This document shows positions 45,640 through 57,472 of a stretch of 64,000 nt of DNA, one piece after another. How positions within the stretch are numbered: position 1 is the first letter of the stretch; the number at the start of each line of letters is the position of its first letter. The translations under genes and the position numbers were made by a program. The notes beneath the pieces are model-generated. The model searched no databases, had not been told where the DNA came from, and saw only the letters and a program-made list of their open reading frames with translations. Origin of the DNA: Patella vulgata (Eukaryota > Mollusca > Gastropoda > Patellidae); the NCBI RefSeq assembly GCF_932274485.2, contig NC_065882.2, positions 38,906,593-38,970,592 of the forward strand, given 5' to 3'.

Positions 45640-46400
45640 CAACTGCGATTTGGCAATGCATTAATATTGGCAGGGGTCGTGACAATATTTCAGATTTTTT
45701 CGATCACTTTATGAAGATATTTCCCAGATGGCGGCCAATTTTGGCGATAAAATCGGACGATGTGCTTATTTCGATTAAGTAGTAGTGTTAGGTGTCAATA
45801 AACATGTTTTCAGGGGCACAGATTCAATTTCTGCCAGTTACAGATGTGTAAAAATGATCACATGTAGACCTATTTTGCATATTTCCAATATGGCGGCCAT
45901 ATTTTGGCAGTAAAATGGGACGATATGCTGATATTAAGTGGTCGTCTTTGGTGTCAATATATATCTTTACTGGGGCACAGATTCCATTTCTCCCAGTTAA
46001 CAACCGTGTAAAATGATCACACGTTCATCTATTTTGCATATTTGCAAGATGGTGGCCATTTTTGGCAGGAAAATGGGGCGGTGTTCTGATATTGATTAAG
46101 TAGTCGTCTTTGGTGTAAACATATCTGTTTTCGGGACGCAGATTCCATTTCTGTCGTTTACAACTGAGTAATATGATAACATGTTCACATATTTAGCATA
46201 TTTCTAATATGGCTGCCATTTGTGGCGGGAAAATGGGACGATGTGCTGATTTTGATTAAGTAGTAGTGTTTTGTGTCAATATGTTTTCTGGGCGCAGATT
46301 TGATTTCTGCCATTAACAGCTGCGTGAAATGATGGTATTGTCACTCATTCCGCATATTTCCAAGATGTCTGCCGTTTGTGGCAGGGCGTTTTCTAAACAC
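45640..46400. repeat. ~157-bp tandem units, left arm of an inverted pair
   Basis: Five units with 'atggcggccatttttggc'-type and 'gggacgatgtgctgatt'-type blocks near 45726, 45890, 46045, 46205 and 46355. Inverted relatives lie at 47795-48165. Confidence 0.8.
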
Positions 46401-46436
46401 ATTACTGAAACGGTTTCTTAATCAATTCTGCTATGT

Positions 46437-47690
46437 ATAAGCTTGTAGCATGTTCCTGGAAGCCATTGTTGTGTTTTACCCATTAGGAATATTATCCAAC
46501 GATGAAAATTCCTCATCCGAGTTGACCACTGAGCTAATACCGATTTTCCAGGAAAAGGGTGCATTTACTTGGTCGATCAGTCTAATTTTAAGACTTGGTG
46601 GCCCCATCAAGACTTTCAGTTTATGTTGTCTGTCAGTTATAGATGCAAAATTAACGATGGTTAAAACTGTGAGACTTACAACTTTTGAAAAGGTAATTAA
46701 TAAATTAATTAAAAAGTAGAACAGAAATGTATGATATTAAACATAAAGCAATATACAAAGAAATAAAAACAAGGACTGCAAATGAAATACTAACACTTGC
46801 TTTAAAAAAAACTTTGTAGCATAGATTATATTATCAACTGACATAAAGCTGCGTGTGGAAGGAGTTGTCCAAAGGAAAGCTGTTGCAAACAAAATATATC
46901 ACCAATTAAACGACGACGTGACCCGTCATCTATGACATCACTGCCATCAACATTGAAAGAACTGGTAAAAGTCGCCGGCCACGTCGTTGTGTAAGTGGTG
47001 GCATACTTTATGTTTCCAACGCAACAGCATCCTGATAACATAATCTACGTATGTCATGAGGGCTTCTTAGCAAGTATTTCATTTACAGTCACGTCCCCAC
47101 CACCTTCAACCACGTTGCCGCCAGGCTGGAACGAAGCTTCTAGCCACATGTTTGCTACGCTATTACGAACTTTTTGTATATATAGGGAAGTCTAGCTTCC
47201 TAAGAGGAAACATCAAGGAACTAAGAAATGTTCTTGATTGCTTGACGTGGTTGTTCTCTGCGTTCAAAGTGAATGAGGATGGAGTAAGCATGGCGCAATC
47301 ACTATAGACGCAGCGAAAAGGCGTCTTATGCCTGGTAGCCACGTCACGGGAGTGTGTTGAGAACGTATCCCAGTCTGATTGCTGGTGGGAACACGGTGCG
47401 CGTATCGAGAGCTTGGCCATTAGCGTATTAAGATCTTGAGCGCAATGGGCGTAGAAAGCGCTTGGTGTAGTCGTGGCAGGAGCATGATGGGCGCGTGTCA
47501 ATCTGACGCAGGCCCCACGCTGCCGTTCCGCTCTCTTCATGCCAGGAGACCAAGTGAGTAGCCTTTTCTTTCCCAGGAAAATCGATTTCAGCTCAGTGGT
47601 CATCTCGGATCAGTAATTTCCATCGTTGGATAATGTACCAAATCGGTCCGACACGGTACCGGCTTTCAGGAATGTGCTACAAGCTAATAG
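46437..47690. mobile_element. Element with ~140-bp inverted ends, inside the inverted arms
   Basis: The left end ('taagcttgtagcatgttcct', 'attatccaacgatgaaaatt', 'gaccactgagct') is the diverged inverted complement of the right end ('agctcagtggtcat', 'aatttccatcgttggataat', 'aggaatgtgctacaagctaa'). The interior has no recognisable transposase; the frame at 47163-47603 (minus) carries no motif that I know. Confidence 0.75.
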
Positions 47691-47794
47691 CCTACGTAGC
47701 AGAATTGGACGCAGAAACGTGTAAGTAACAACGAAAAGTAAATATATGATAATAATACGTTTAGAAAACGTTCTGCCGACTTGAAAATATGCTG

Positions 47795-48165
47795 AATTGA
47801 TCATTTTACGCAGAAATCGAATCTGCGCCACCGAAAACATATATATTGACACCAAAGACAATCAGCTAAATATGTGAACATGTGATCATTTTACAAAGTT
47901 GTAAATGTCAGAAATGAATTCTGCGCCCCCGTAAACATATATATTGACACCAATTCCCGCCAAAAATTGCTGCCATCTTGGAAATATGCTAAGTATGTGA
48001 ACATGTGATCAATTTACAAGGTTATAAATGTCAGAAATGGAATCTATGACTCCGAAAACAAATATATTGACACCAAACACTACTACTTAATCAAAATTTT
48101 CACACCGTCTCATTTTTCCGCCAAAAATGGCAGCCATCTTGAAAATATGATTATTTGGTCTTGAC
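47795..48165. repeat. ~157-bp units, right arm (inverted)
   Basis: Inverted relatives of 45640-46400: 'ccgccaaaaatggcagccat', 'catatatattgacaccaa' and 'gtgatcattttac' recur. Together with 45640-46400 they make a foldback-like structure around 46437-47690. Confidence 0.75.
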
Positions 48166-48491
48166 TTTTAACATACTGTATGCAAATGTTGAAAATGAAG
48201 AACTCTTTATTTATTTTTTTTATATTTTTTTGCTAATTACATATTTGTGTACATTAATGAGGACTAAGAAGGGATGAAAAGCATTGGTCTTTGTTTCTGG
48301 TTGTCATCTTTGGGCTTCATTTTATACACCCCTTTTGAACATTAACATGTAAATTAAACAGTAGACTGACTGTGCCTCAACACAATAATGTATTTCAATC
48401 TTACTTCATTAACATATAATTGAAGTTCTAACCATTAAAGAGTAAGATTATAATCAATATCACAATCCAAGTACTCAACATCCTACATGTA
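48166..48491. other. ARL15 intron, unassigned
   Basis: AT-rich, nothing recognised up to the start of the compound palindrome. Confidence 0.3.
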
Positions 48492-48500
48492 GTTTTATAT

Positions 48501-51500
48501 GGCAACGTGAAGTTGGCACGTTATTCGGGATTCGTGAATCCCGAATACTGTGCTGGCTCGTTATTCGGGATTCGCCAATAACGAATAACGAGCCAGCACG
48601 TTATTCGGGATTCGCCACTAAAAGAGAACGATCTATCTTGCATCAGATCTTTTCCTCGTTGGGTGACCGATTAGCACGGAGACAACCGTTTCTACAGCGC
48701 GTAGGGTGCTGACTGGTTTGTTAGAGTGCACAGGGCAGTCATCTCAAGCAATCACCTGTTTTATTGCCGAATCCCGAATAACGTGCTGGCTCGTTATTCG
48801 GGATTTGCGAATAACGAGCCAGCACATTATTCGGGATTCGCTGCTAAAAAATAACGATCTATCTTGTATCTGACCATTTCCACGTTGGGTGACCGATTAG
48901 CACGGAAACGACCGTTTCTCAAGCGAGTAAGGTGCTGACTGGTTTGTTAGAGTGCACGGGGCAGTCATCTCCAGCAATCACCTGTTTTATTGAAGAATCC
49001 TGAATAGCGTGCTGGCTCGTTATTCGTGATTCGCGAATAAGGAATAATGAACCAGCACGTTATTCGGGATTCGGGATTCGCCACTAAAACATAACGATCT
49101 ATCTTGTATCCGACCATTTCCACGTTGGGTGACCGATTAGCACGGAGACGACCGTTTCTCAAGCGAGTAGGGTGCTGACTGGTTTGTTAGAGTGCACGGG
49201 GCAGTCATCTCCAACAATCACCTGTTTTATTGAAGAATCCTGAATAACGTGCTGGCTCGTTATTCGTGATTCGCGAATAACGAATAACGAGCCAGCATGT
49301 TATTCGGGATTCGGGATTCGCCACTAAAACAGGCCGACCTACGTTGCATTCCACCATTTCCTCGCTACCCCCGACCGTAGGGGTAAGTGAACGTTGGGTG
49401 ACCGACTAACAAGGAGACGACCGTTTTTCAAGCGAGTAGGGTGCTGACTGGTTTGTTAGAGTGCACGGGGCAGTCATCTCCAGCAATCACCTGTTTTATT
49501 GAAGAATCCCGAATCCCAAATAACGTGCTGGCTTCAGCAATAAAACAGATGATTGCTGGAGAGGACTGCTCCGTACACTCTAACAAACCAGTTAGCACCC
49601 TACTTGCATAACAAACGGTCGTCTCCGTGCTAGTTGGCCGCGCAACGTTCACTTATCCCTACGGCCGGAGGTAGTGAGGAAATGGTCGGGTAGAAGGTAG
49701 GCCAGTCTGTTTTACTATCGAATCCCGAATAACGTGTTGGCTCGTTATTCGGGATTCGACAATAAAACAGGTGAGTGCAGGAGAGGACTGCCCAGTACAC
49801 ATCGACAAACCAGTCAACACCTTATTCCCTCAACAAACGGTCATCTCCTTATTCGGGATTTGGCATTCTTCAATAAAACAGGTGATTGCTGGAGATGACT
49901 GCCCCGTGCACTCTAACCAACCAGTCAGCACCCTACTCGCTTGAGAAACGGTCGTCTCGGTGCTAACAGTTAGCAACATACTCGCATAACAAACGGTCGT
50001 CTCCGTGCTAGTTGGCCGCGCAACGTTCACTTAACCCTACGCTCGGAGGTAGCGAGGAAATGGTCGGGTAATAGGTAGGCCAGTCTGTTTTGCTATCGAA
50101 TCCCGAATACGGTGCCACTAAAACGTTGCATCCGACCATTTCATCGCTACCCCCGACCGTAGGGGTAAGTGAACGTTGGGTGACCGACTAACAAGGAGAC
50201 GACCGTTTGTTGAGCGAAAAAGGTGTTGACTGGTTTGTTGATGTGCACTTTGCAGTCATCTCCTGCACTCACCTGTTTTATTGTCGAATCCCGAATAACG
50301 AGTCAGCACCTTATTCGGGATTCGATAGTAAAACAGACTGGCCTACCTACCACCCGACCATTTCCTCGCTACCTCCGAGCGTAGGGATAAGTGAACGTTG
50401 CGTGGCCAACTATCACGGAGACGACCGTTTGTTATGCGAGTAGGGTGCTAACTGTTTTGTTAGAGTGTAGGGAGTAGTCCTCTCCAGCAGTCATCTGTTT
50501 TATTGCTGAATCCCGAATCCCAAATAACTTGCTGGCTCGTTATTCGGGATTCGCCAATAAGGAATAACGAGCCAGCACGTTATTCGGGATCCGGGATTCG
50601 CCACGATAAGAGAACGATCTATCATGCATCCTACTATTTCCTCGTTGGGTGGCTGATTAGCGCGGAGACGATCGTTTCTAAAGTGCGTAGGGTGCCGACT
50701 GGTTTGTTAGAGTGCACGGGGCAGTCACCTCGAGCAATCACCTGTTTTATTGCCGAATCCTGAATCTCGAATATTGCACTCTAACAAACCAGTCAGCACA
50801 CTACTCGCTTGAGAAACGGTCGTCTCCGTGCTAATCGGTCACCTAACGTGGAAATGGTCGGATACAAGATAGATCGTTATGTTTTAGTGGTGAATCCCGA
50901 ATAACGTGCTGGCTCGTTATTCGTTATTGGCGAATCCCAAGTAAGGAGCCAGCACGTTATTCGGGATTCAGCAGTAAAACAGATGACTGTTGGAGAGGAC
51001 TGCTCCGTACACTCTAACAAACCAGTTAGCACCCTACTCGCATAACAAACGGTCGTCTCCGTGCTAGTTGACTGCGCAACGTTCACTTATCCCTACGGTC
51101 GGAGGTAGCAAGGAAATGGTCGGGTGGTAGGTAGGACAGTCTGTTATACTATCGAATCCTGAATAAGGTGCTGGCTCGTTATTCGGGATTCGACAATAAA
51201 ACATGTGAGTGCAGGAGAGGACTGCCCAGTGCACATCAACAAACCAGTCAACACCTTGTTCGCTCAACAAATGGTCGTCTCCTTGTTAGTCGGTCACCTA
51301 ACGTTCGCTTACCCCTACGGTCGGGGGTAGCGAGGAAATGGTCGGATGCAACGTAGGTCGGTCTGTTTTAGTGGCGAATCCCGAATAACGTGCTGGCTCG
51401 TTATTCGTTATTGGCGAATCACGAATAACGAGCCAGCACGTTATTCAAGATTCGGCAATAAAACAGGTGATTGCTGGAGATGACTGCCCCGTGCACTCTA

Positions 51501-51641
51501 ACAAATCAGTCAGCACCCTACGCGCTTTAGAAACAGTCGTGTCCGTGCTAATCGGTCACCCAACTAGGAAATGGTCGGATGCAAGATAGATCGTTCTCTT
51601 TTAGTGGCGAATCCCGAATAACGTGCCAACTTCACGTTGCC
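48501..51641. mobile_element. 3.14-kb compound palindromic element of ~14 inverted and direct subunits
   Basis: The ends are exact inverted repeats for 34 bp (starts 'ggcaacgtgaagttggcacg', ends 'cgtgccaacttcacgttgcc'). It is flanked by the 9-bp direct repeat 'gttttatat' at 48492-48500 and 51642-51650, so it moved as one unit. Inside are about 14 subunits of 110-260 bp, each with 'gactggtttgttagagtg' and 'cagtcatctccagcaatcac' or variants, separated by 'cgaatcccgaataacg' hairpins. By subunit orientation: forward at 48717, 48943, 49180, 49447; reverse at 49575, 49797, 49910; forward at 50228, 50450, 50697; reverse at 50775, 51010, 51230, 51495. No coding frame. A 9-bp duplication with long inverted ends suggests a MULE-type mobiliser (inference). 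Confidence 0.88.
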
Positions 51642-51675
51642 GTTTTATATATATATTATATTAAATATATTATAG

Positions 51676-51884
51676 GTGGAGAAAATGTTCGTCTATATTG
51701 GGATAGATACTATGAAGGTACTCACGGTGTTGTATTTGTTTTAAATGGAACTGGTACTGATGAAGAATTAGAAATAGTTAAAACAGAGTTTCTTAAAGCA
51801 TTAAATCATCCACAATTGGCTTATCATCCATTGTTAGTTCTAGTCAATTACCAAGATTTACCTGGAGCATGTAGTACAGATGAG
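51676..51884 (+). CDS. ARL15: ARL15, central G-domain exon
   Basis: After the split Gly it encodes GENVRLYWDRYYEGTHGVVF, then VLNGTGTDEEL and LALVNYQDLP-like sequence (actual LLVLVNYQDLPGACSTDE). YWDRYYEGTHGVVFVLN is the switch II helix and strand following KELGG; NYQD takes the place of the NKxD guanine-specificity motif, with human ARL15 having NHQD (from memory). The exon is 209 bp. The acceptor is 'attaaatatattatag', only 25 bp after the target duplication of the palindromic element, and the donor 'gtttgt' is about 13 bp from another repeat. The next intron is phase 0. Confidence 0.95.
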
Positions 51885-51897
51885 GTTTGTTACTTAC

Positions 51898-52560
51898 CAT
51901 TCCACGAGAAAACCATGCAGAAGGTTCGAAGATGGGGTCGGCCGATTGAGTTGATATTTACAGGGTTTGGTCGACCCATCGAGCCTACCCCCCATCCAAA
52001 ATCGCCGATTTTAGAAATCAACCGTTTCTGAGATACAGCCCGATTCCGTTTTTCGGCTGATTTTTTTCATTTTCCGGTCAAATTTCGACCATTTTTGTAG
52101 CATTGCTATAGCTGTTTAGCGGCCAATGGCGAACTAAGTTTTGGTTGGTGATTATAGTCCGGGTCTCACCTACCATATTATAATGGTCACCCAGTGCAAC
52201 CTCTATTTCCGTAGGTGTCATGACCGCAGGCACCTGAATTATACCCTTTCTTTAAATTGCCATAACTCCACTGGAGCAGGGTTTGCGACAAAAATGAAAA
52301 TCGTTTTATCTGCAGCTTGACCTGTTCTAACAACATAAAAAATAAAATCGTTGTCAACTAACCTTCAACAGTATGAAAATTGGTGTCGAAATTTACGAAA
52401 TTTATCACTTTTCGCGTCGAATTTCGGTTTCTTAAGGGTTGGGATTTCGTCCGTACATTCCAGACATGCCCTACGCTATTTTCCAAATGTCCGGTCAGGA
52501 ATATGCCAAATCGGACATCAAGATATGATGAATAGTGTATAACTACCACTCATCCCGATT
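51898..52560. repeat. Inverted-pair repeat, left copy, just after the ARL15 exon
   Basis: It reads 'gggtttggtcgacccatcga' then 'aaatcaaccgtttctgagat' and 'gttctaacaacataaaaaat'. All of these recur inverted and diverged at 59815-60345. The outer ends (cattccacgagaaaaccatg here) also correspond. Either it is one large element of about 8.4 kb with long inverted ends, or two separate insertions. Confidence 0.7.
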
Positions 52561-53114
52561 ATAGTTGATAAGTTATAGGTAATTAAGTGATCAGCGTATT
52601 TATCGTATTATACCGTCTATACCCCTACCTTGATTACCTGCTTAATCTGCCTTGCGTGTCTGACTTATTACTTTGTCGGGAAATTCATCAATCTAATCTT
52701 GAACATAAGTCATTGCTTCTCTTTTGTCGGACTATTTATCAATCCAATAATAGTGAGTATCAACCTTATCTACGTGATTACCTTGGTGGTTTTTCTATTG
52801 CCGGACAATTTAGTCTCATTGATATCAACCGACAGCACGTATAAACTAGTCCTTGGTGTCACATATTATCCTAATAGTATATAACACCCCGAATGAGTGG
52901 ATGTCTATTGTTAGCTATTAAACCTTCAACTTATTTTCCGTAATGAAACTACTTCTTTTAAGACGCCCTATATAAATTCCCATCTACAATGGCATTTTCC
53001 CGTAATCTCGATTATCGCACGAAAATCGCTGCTTACTTCGAAACTACTGTATGTGTTATATGTTAACGGTCACGTACGCCATACGCTGAAGTTATGTATG
53101 CATTTTAGAAGTGA
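52561..53114. other. ARL15 intron, unassigned
   Basis: No repeat or gene recognised. Small overlapping frames (52587-52884) show no known domain. Confidence 0.3.
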
Positions 53115-53373
53115 TTTAACTATCAATGTAATTTTATATATATTATTTTACGAAAATGATTTGACATCACCACAAGTAATTCTCATTTCTGACGCCTTTC
53201 TTTCATTTGCTGCCGTATAAACGAAGACTCGTAATTTTGGAGGAATATTACTGGCGTGAATTTGATTGAAGCAGGCACGGATCGGCAAATTTCATTCTAT
53301 TGTATTACGAAAACACATATTTTTTTAGGAATATTACTGACATAAATTTGAATACCACACGGGAATTAAATAT
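53115..53373. repeat. Direct repeat A, first copy
   Basis: Contains 'catttgctgccgtataaacg', 'ggaatattactggcgtgaat' and 'gaataccacacgggaattaa'. A diverged copy in the same orientation lies at about 56520-56765. The pair encloses the 53440-56480 repeat cluster. Confidence 0.7.
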
Positions 53374-53439
53374 GAATAAGCTGTTGTCATGCAAGATAAA
53401 ACTACATTTTGCAAGAGATGCATAGAGAACAAACTAAAT

Positions 53440-54488
53440 AAAAAGCAATTTTTCGCGTACAATCAGGGGCCATCATCCAGTATGTTACAGTCCGACATGC
53501 GACAATACCAAAAGGAACCAAGATCGTTGGTATATAAAAGTATACATAAAATCCGATTTTGTTGAAACTTGAAAGGTAAGTTTATAACCCAAAGATCTCA
53601 GTTCCTTTCGATATTCGCGCATAACTTCCTGAATTATGGCCCCTGATTGTACGAAAAATCGTGTTTTTAGCTTGTGGACCCTATAGAGGTCATAATTTTT
53701 ATCCGATTTAAAAAATCGTATTATTATATCACCGTTATACCCTAAGGACACCTGAGTTCAAATTTCGTGAAAATCGGCCAAAAACTGACAGACAAAATGG
53801 CCGCCCTTCGTTCTCAAATAGCGTAAAAATATGGTATATCAAGGCTGTGGACCCTATAGAGGTCACAATTTTTATCCGATTTTGTTGAAACTTGAAATGT
53901 AAGTTTATAACCCAAAGATCTTGGTTCTTTTCGATATTCGCACATATCGGACAGTAACTTCCTGAAGTATGGCCCCCGATTATACGAAAAATCGCCTTTT
54001 TAGCTTGTGGACCCTATAGAGGTCATAATTTTTATCCGATTTAAGAAAAAAAACGTATTATTATATCACCGTTACACCCTAAGGACGGCTAAGTTCGAAT
54101 TTCGTGAAAATCGGCCCAAAATTGACAGACAAAATGGCCGCCCTTCGTTCTCAAACAGCGTAAAAATATGGTATATCAAGGTTGTGGACCCTATAGAGGT
54201 CACAATTTTAATCCTATTTTGATGAAACTTGAAATGTAAGTTTATAACCAAAAGATCTTGGTTCCTTTCAATAATCGCGCATATCGGGACGTAACTTCCT
54301 GAATTATGGCCCCTGATTGTACGAAAAATCTCGTTTTTAGCTTGTGGACCCTATAGAGGTCATAATTTTTATCCGATTTAAAAAAAAACGTATTATTATA
54401 TCTCCGTTACACCCTAAAGACAACTGAGTTCGAATTTCGTGAAAATCGGCCCAAAACTGACAGACAAAATGGCCGCCCCTCGTACTCA
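53440..54488. repeat. ATACGCCC-family tandem units of ~320 bp
   Basis: Units carry 'gtggaccctatagaggtcac', 'gaaacttgaaatgtaagttt', 'ctgaattatggcccctgatt' and 'gacagacaaaatggccgccc'. About three units are present before a LINE insertion; the array resumes at 55665. Confidence 0.8.
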
Positions 54489-55664
54489 AATAATAATAAT
54501 AATAATAATAATGGATTTGTATAGCGACTCGTATCCAAAAAGTTTGCTCACTGGCGCTGAGTTAGTCCGTCACATTTACGACAGTTTCCCATCATCTGCA
54601 CTGAATAGTTGTGTTTTTAGAAATGATTTGAATATACACAATGATTTCGCATCCTTCTTAATATGTGATGGCAGCCTGTTCCACAGTTTAGGAGCAGCAA
54701 CAGAAAAGCTTCTGCCTCCACATTTCACATAATTTGATCTCGGAATTTCTAATTGAATTTTGTTTGAAGAACGGGTTTCCCTTTGTGATGATTTAATGTG
54801 AAGTAGATCCTGGAGGTAGGTAGGAGAGGTGGTGTTTGGCTGTAAACATTTGTAAGTTATTAATAGTATTTTGTAATTAATACGTTGATAGACAGGAAGC
54901 CAGTGTAAATCTTTTAGTGCTGGTGTGATGTGCTCATATGGTAAGTTCTGGTTATAATACAGGCAGCAGTATTTTGAATTTTTTGAAGACATTGTAAAGA
55001 TGATGCAGGGATGCCAAACAGTAACGAATTGCAGTAGTCCAGGCGAGGTATGATCAGAGCATTTACAATGGTTTTAGTTGTATCTGTATCTAGGTATTTA
55101 CGAATTCTGTTTATCCTGTAGAGATGATAGAAGGAAGATTTGCAGATTGACGAAATATGTTGTTTCATGTCCATAGTGTTGTTGAAAATAACACCAAGGT
55201 TTCTAGCGGATTCTGAAGATGTAATAATATCGTTTCCAACAATAAGAGTGTTGTTTTGTAGTGATGACAGCATTTTCTTTGAACCAAGAGTCAAATATTC
55301 AGTTTTGTCTGTATTTGATTTTAAAATTTGTTCACACATCCATTCACTTATCTTTGATATACACTTTTCAAGGGTGAGTTGCTTATTCTGAATGACACAT
55401 GGAGGTCCTGCGACATACAATTGGGTATCATCAGCAAATAAATGAAAATCGGTGTCAAACTGCCTAATAATGTCTCCTAGTGGACTAATGTAGATCGAAA
55501 ACAAGAGCGGACCAAGAACCGAGCTCTGGGGACACCATATCGCAGACGGCTTGGCTTAGATTTACTGTTTTGTACACATACTATTTGACTTCGGTCCGAT
55601 AGATATGAATGTATCAGGTTTACAGAAGGATGCAGAAGGATGCGGTGGTCTATCGTGTTGAACG
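54489..55664 (-). mobile_element. LINE (L2/CR1 group) 3' fragment
   Basis: On the minus strand it reads AFNTIDHRILL, then YGVP..., then [31 protein letters not shown] (the RT catalytic box) and [20 protein letters not shown], and finally LHWLPVYQRINYKILLITYK and APKLWNRLPSHI. This C-terminal LHWLPV...LWNRLP signature marks L2/CR1-group LINEs. Frameshifts separate the frames at 55797-55477, 55504-54914 and 54992-54576. It is 5'-truncated within the RT and ends in a (TTA) tail (54487-54512 on the + strand). It inserted into a 320-bp unit with 'aaata' on both sides as the likely target duplication. Confidence 0.9.
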
Positions 55665-56480
55665 CGTAAATAGCGTAAAAATATTGTATATCAAGGTTGT
55701 GGACACTATAGAGGTCACAATTTTTATCCGATTTTGTTGAAACTTGAAATGTAAGTTTATAAACCAAAGATCTCGGATCCTCTCGATATTTGCGCATATC
55801 GAATTGTAATTTCCTGAATTATGGCCCTTGATTGTAGGAAAAATCACTTTCGAAAATGTGGGCGTATCCTGTCTGGCAGCCGCTGGTTTAAAATCGGATA
55901 AAAATTGTGACATCTTCAAGCAAAAAATGCGAATTTTCGTATTTGCGTACGAGGAGCGGCCATTTTGTCCGGCAGTTTCACGAAATTCGAACTCCGCCAT
56001 CATTAGCGTGTACGGGTGATATATTAAAACGTTTTTAAAAATCAAACAAAAGTATATAAGTGACCTCTAGAGGAGCTACAAGCTAAAAACGTGACTTTTT
56101 GTACAACCATGGACCATAATCCAGGAAGATAAGATCCGATATGCCAGAATATCGAAAGAAATTGAGATCTTTGGGTTATAAACATACCTTTTAATTTTCA
56201 TGAAAATCAGATAAAAATTGTGACCTCCAGTGTCCACAGGCTAAAACTTGATTTCTCGTAAAATCAGGGGCCATAGTCCATGAAGTTATCAAGAGGAACC
56301 GAGATCTTAGGGACATAAACCTATATTTCAAGTTTTGTTGAAAGTGGATAAAAATTGTGACCTGTACAGTGTCCATTAACAAATTGTGGACGGGCGGACT
56401 GACAGGGGCGACGACAATATACGTCCACACGAAAATGCGGATGGATGGACAAACATGGGCGACGACAATATACTTCCACC
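55665..56480. repeat. ATACGCCC-family units and ends, both orientations
   Basis: 55665-55890 completes the interrupted unit and ends 'aatgtgggcgtatcctgtct' plus 'ggcagcc'. From about 55890 relatives run in reverse orientation, with 'aaaaattgtgacctc', and end in 'cgacgacaatatac' twice (56410 and 56462), the inverted form of the family's left end. Confidence 0.7.
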
Positions 56481-56519
56481 CGAGAGGTTCCTATTTTTAT
56501 TACGTGCGGATTTTAATAT

Positions 56520-56765
56520 TTTGTTGACATTTTATAAAGAAGAAAACAATGTTTTGACATCACAAACTATTCTTATTCCGGAAGTTCTGCATTCATTTGC
56601 TGTCGTATAAACTAAGACACGGAATTTTGAAGGAATGTTACTGTTGTAAATTTGAAGCGGAAGCAGGATCGGCAAGGCTTCATTAAATCAATGTATTACG
56701 AAAATACGTAATTTTGTACGAATATTATAACATAAATTTGAATACCATACGGGAATTAAATAGAA
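56520..56765. repeat. Direct repeat A, second copy
   Basis: Partner of 53115-53373: 'catttgctgtcgtataaact', 'gaataccatacgggaattaa'. Many substitutions and small gaps, so the pair is old. Confidence 0.7.
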
Positions 56766-56835
56766 TGCATAGAATGAAATGGGGTTTAACGTCCTACTTT
56801 TCTGCTCCGACTGGGATAATGAAGACGAGGGAATT
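56766..56835 (-). mobile_element. SINE 3' end fragment
   Basis: 'gaatgaaatggggtttaacg' followed by 'tcctacttttctgctcc' matches the 3' end of the minus-strand SINE at 41261-41330. Confidence 0.65.
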
Positions 56836-57234
56836 ATATATCAAAAATATCGAGGTGCACCAATTTGTATTACGTACGGGATTTGAATATTTTGTTGACA
56901 CGTGATTTTTAATTGTGGTATGAATCCGTCTGCTTAAATGTCTGCTTAAATAACGATAAGAATTTTGCCCCTTTATTTTCGGTAAAATGTCCGACAAGAA
57001 AATTTTTGAAATCCCAATTTATTTTTCAATATTGTCGAATGCGATATGGTTTGTCGATTGAGCAACGTGTGAACTTCAAATTGTATCCCTGGTGACCCCG
57101 CGATTGAAGGTCAATGTCAAATAGGCGATTTTCATGGAAATTGGGCCTGTTTTGCATAATTGTCGACGTCCATCATTTGAATTGAACTTTCTCATTTTCC
57201 ATAGAAATAAAATGTTAACAAGCCAACAGTGAGG
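56836..57234. other. ARL15 intron, unassigned
   Basis: Nothing recognised. Confidence 0.3.
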
Positions 57235-57472
57235 CTGATGTCCCCCGCCGAAATCCCAAAATAAATAGATGACTCATATTTATTAATCGCACATTTATTT
57301 TTTTTTCAAAAGTATCGAGCAATCAAACTATACACTAAGTTTCAGCACTCTCTATCAGATAGAATCAAAGTTATCTTGTCCCAAAGCATCGACCAATGTA
57401 AATCATTGAACATCAGCCATGACATGACATCAGACAATATTCATTATCGAACTAAGTCAAGGTATTGATATA

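Noticed and set aside
47163-47603. 146-codon minus-strand frame as a transposase
   Set aside because: It overlaps the inverted end of the 46437-47690 element and shows no catalytic or DNA-binding pattern that I recognise.
48501-51641. CRISPR-like array of palindromic repeats with spacers
   Set aside because: The subunits are themselves related over 110-260 bp and occur in both orientations, there are no unique spacers or cas genes, and the setting is an animal gene intron.
53115-56765. LTRs of a retroelement (direct repeat A pair)
   Set aside because: No coding region, primer site or TG..CA ends belong to the pair, and the interval is filled by ATACGCCC-family units and a LINE fragment.
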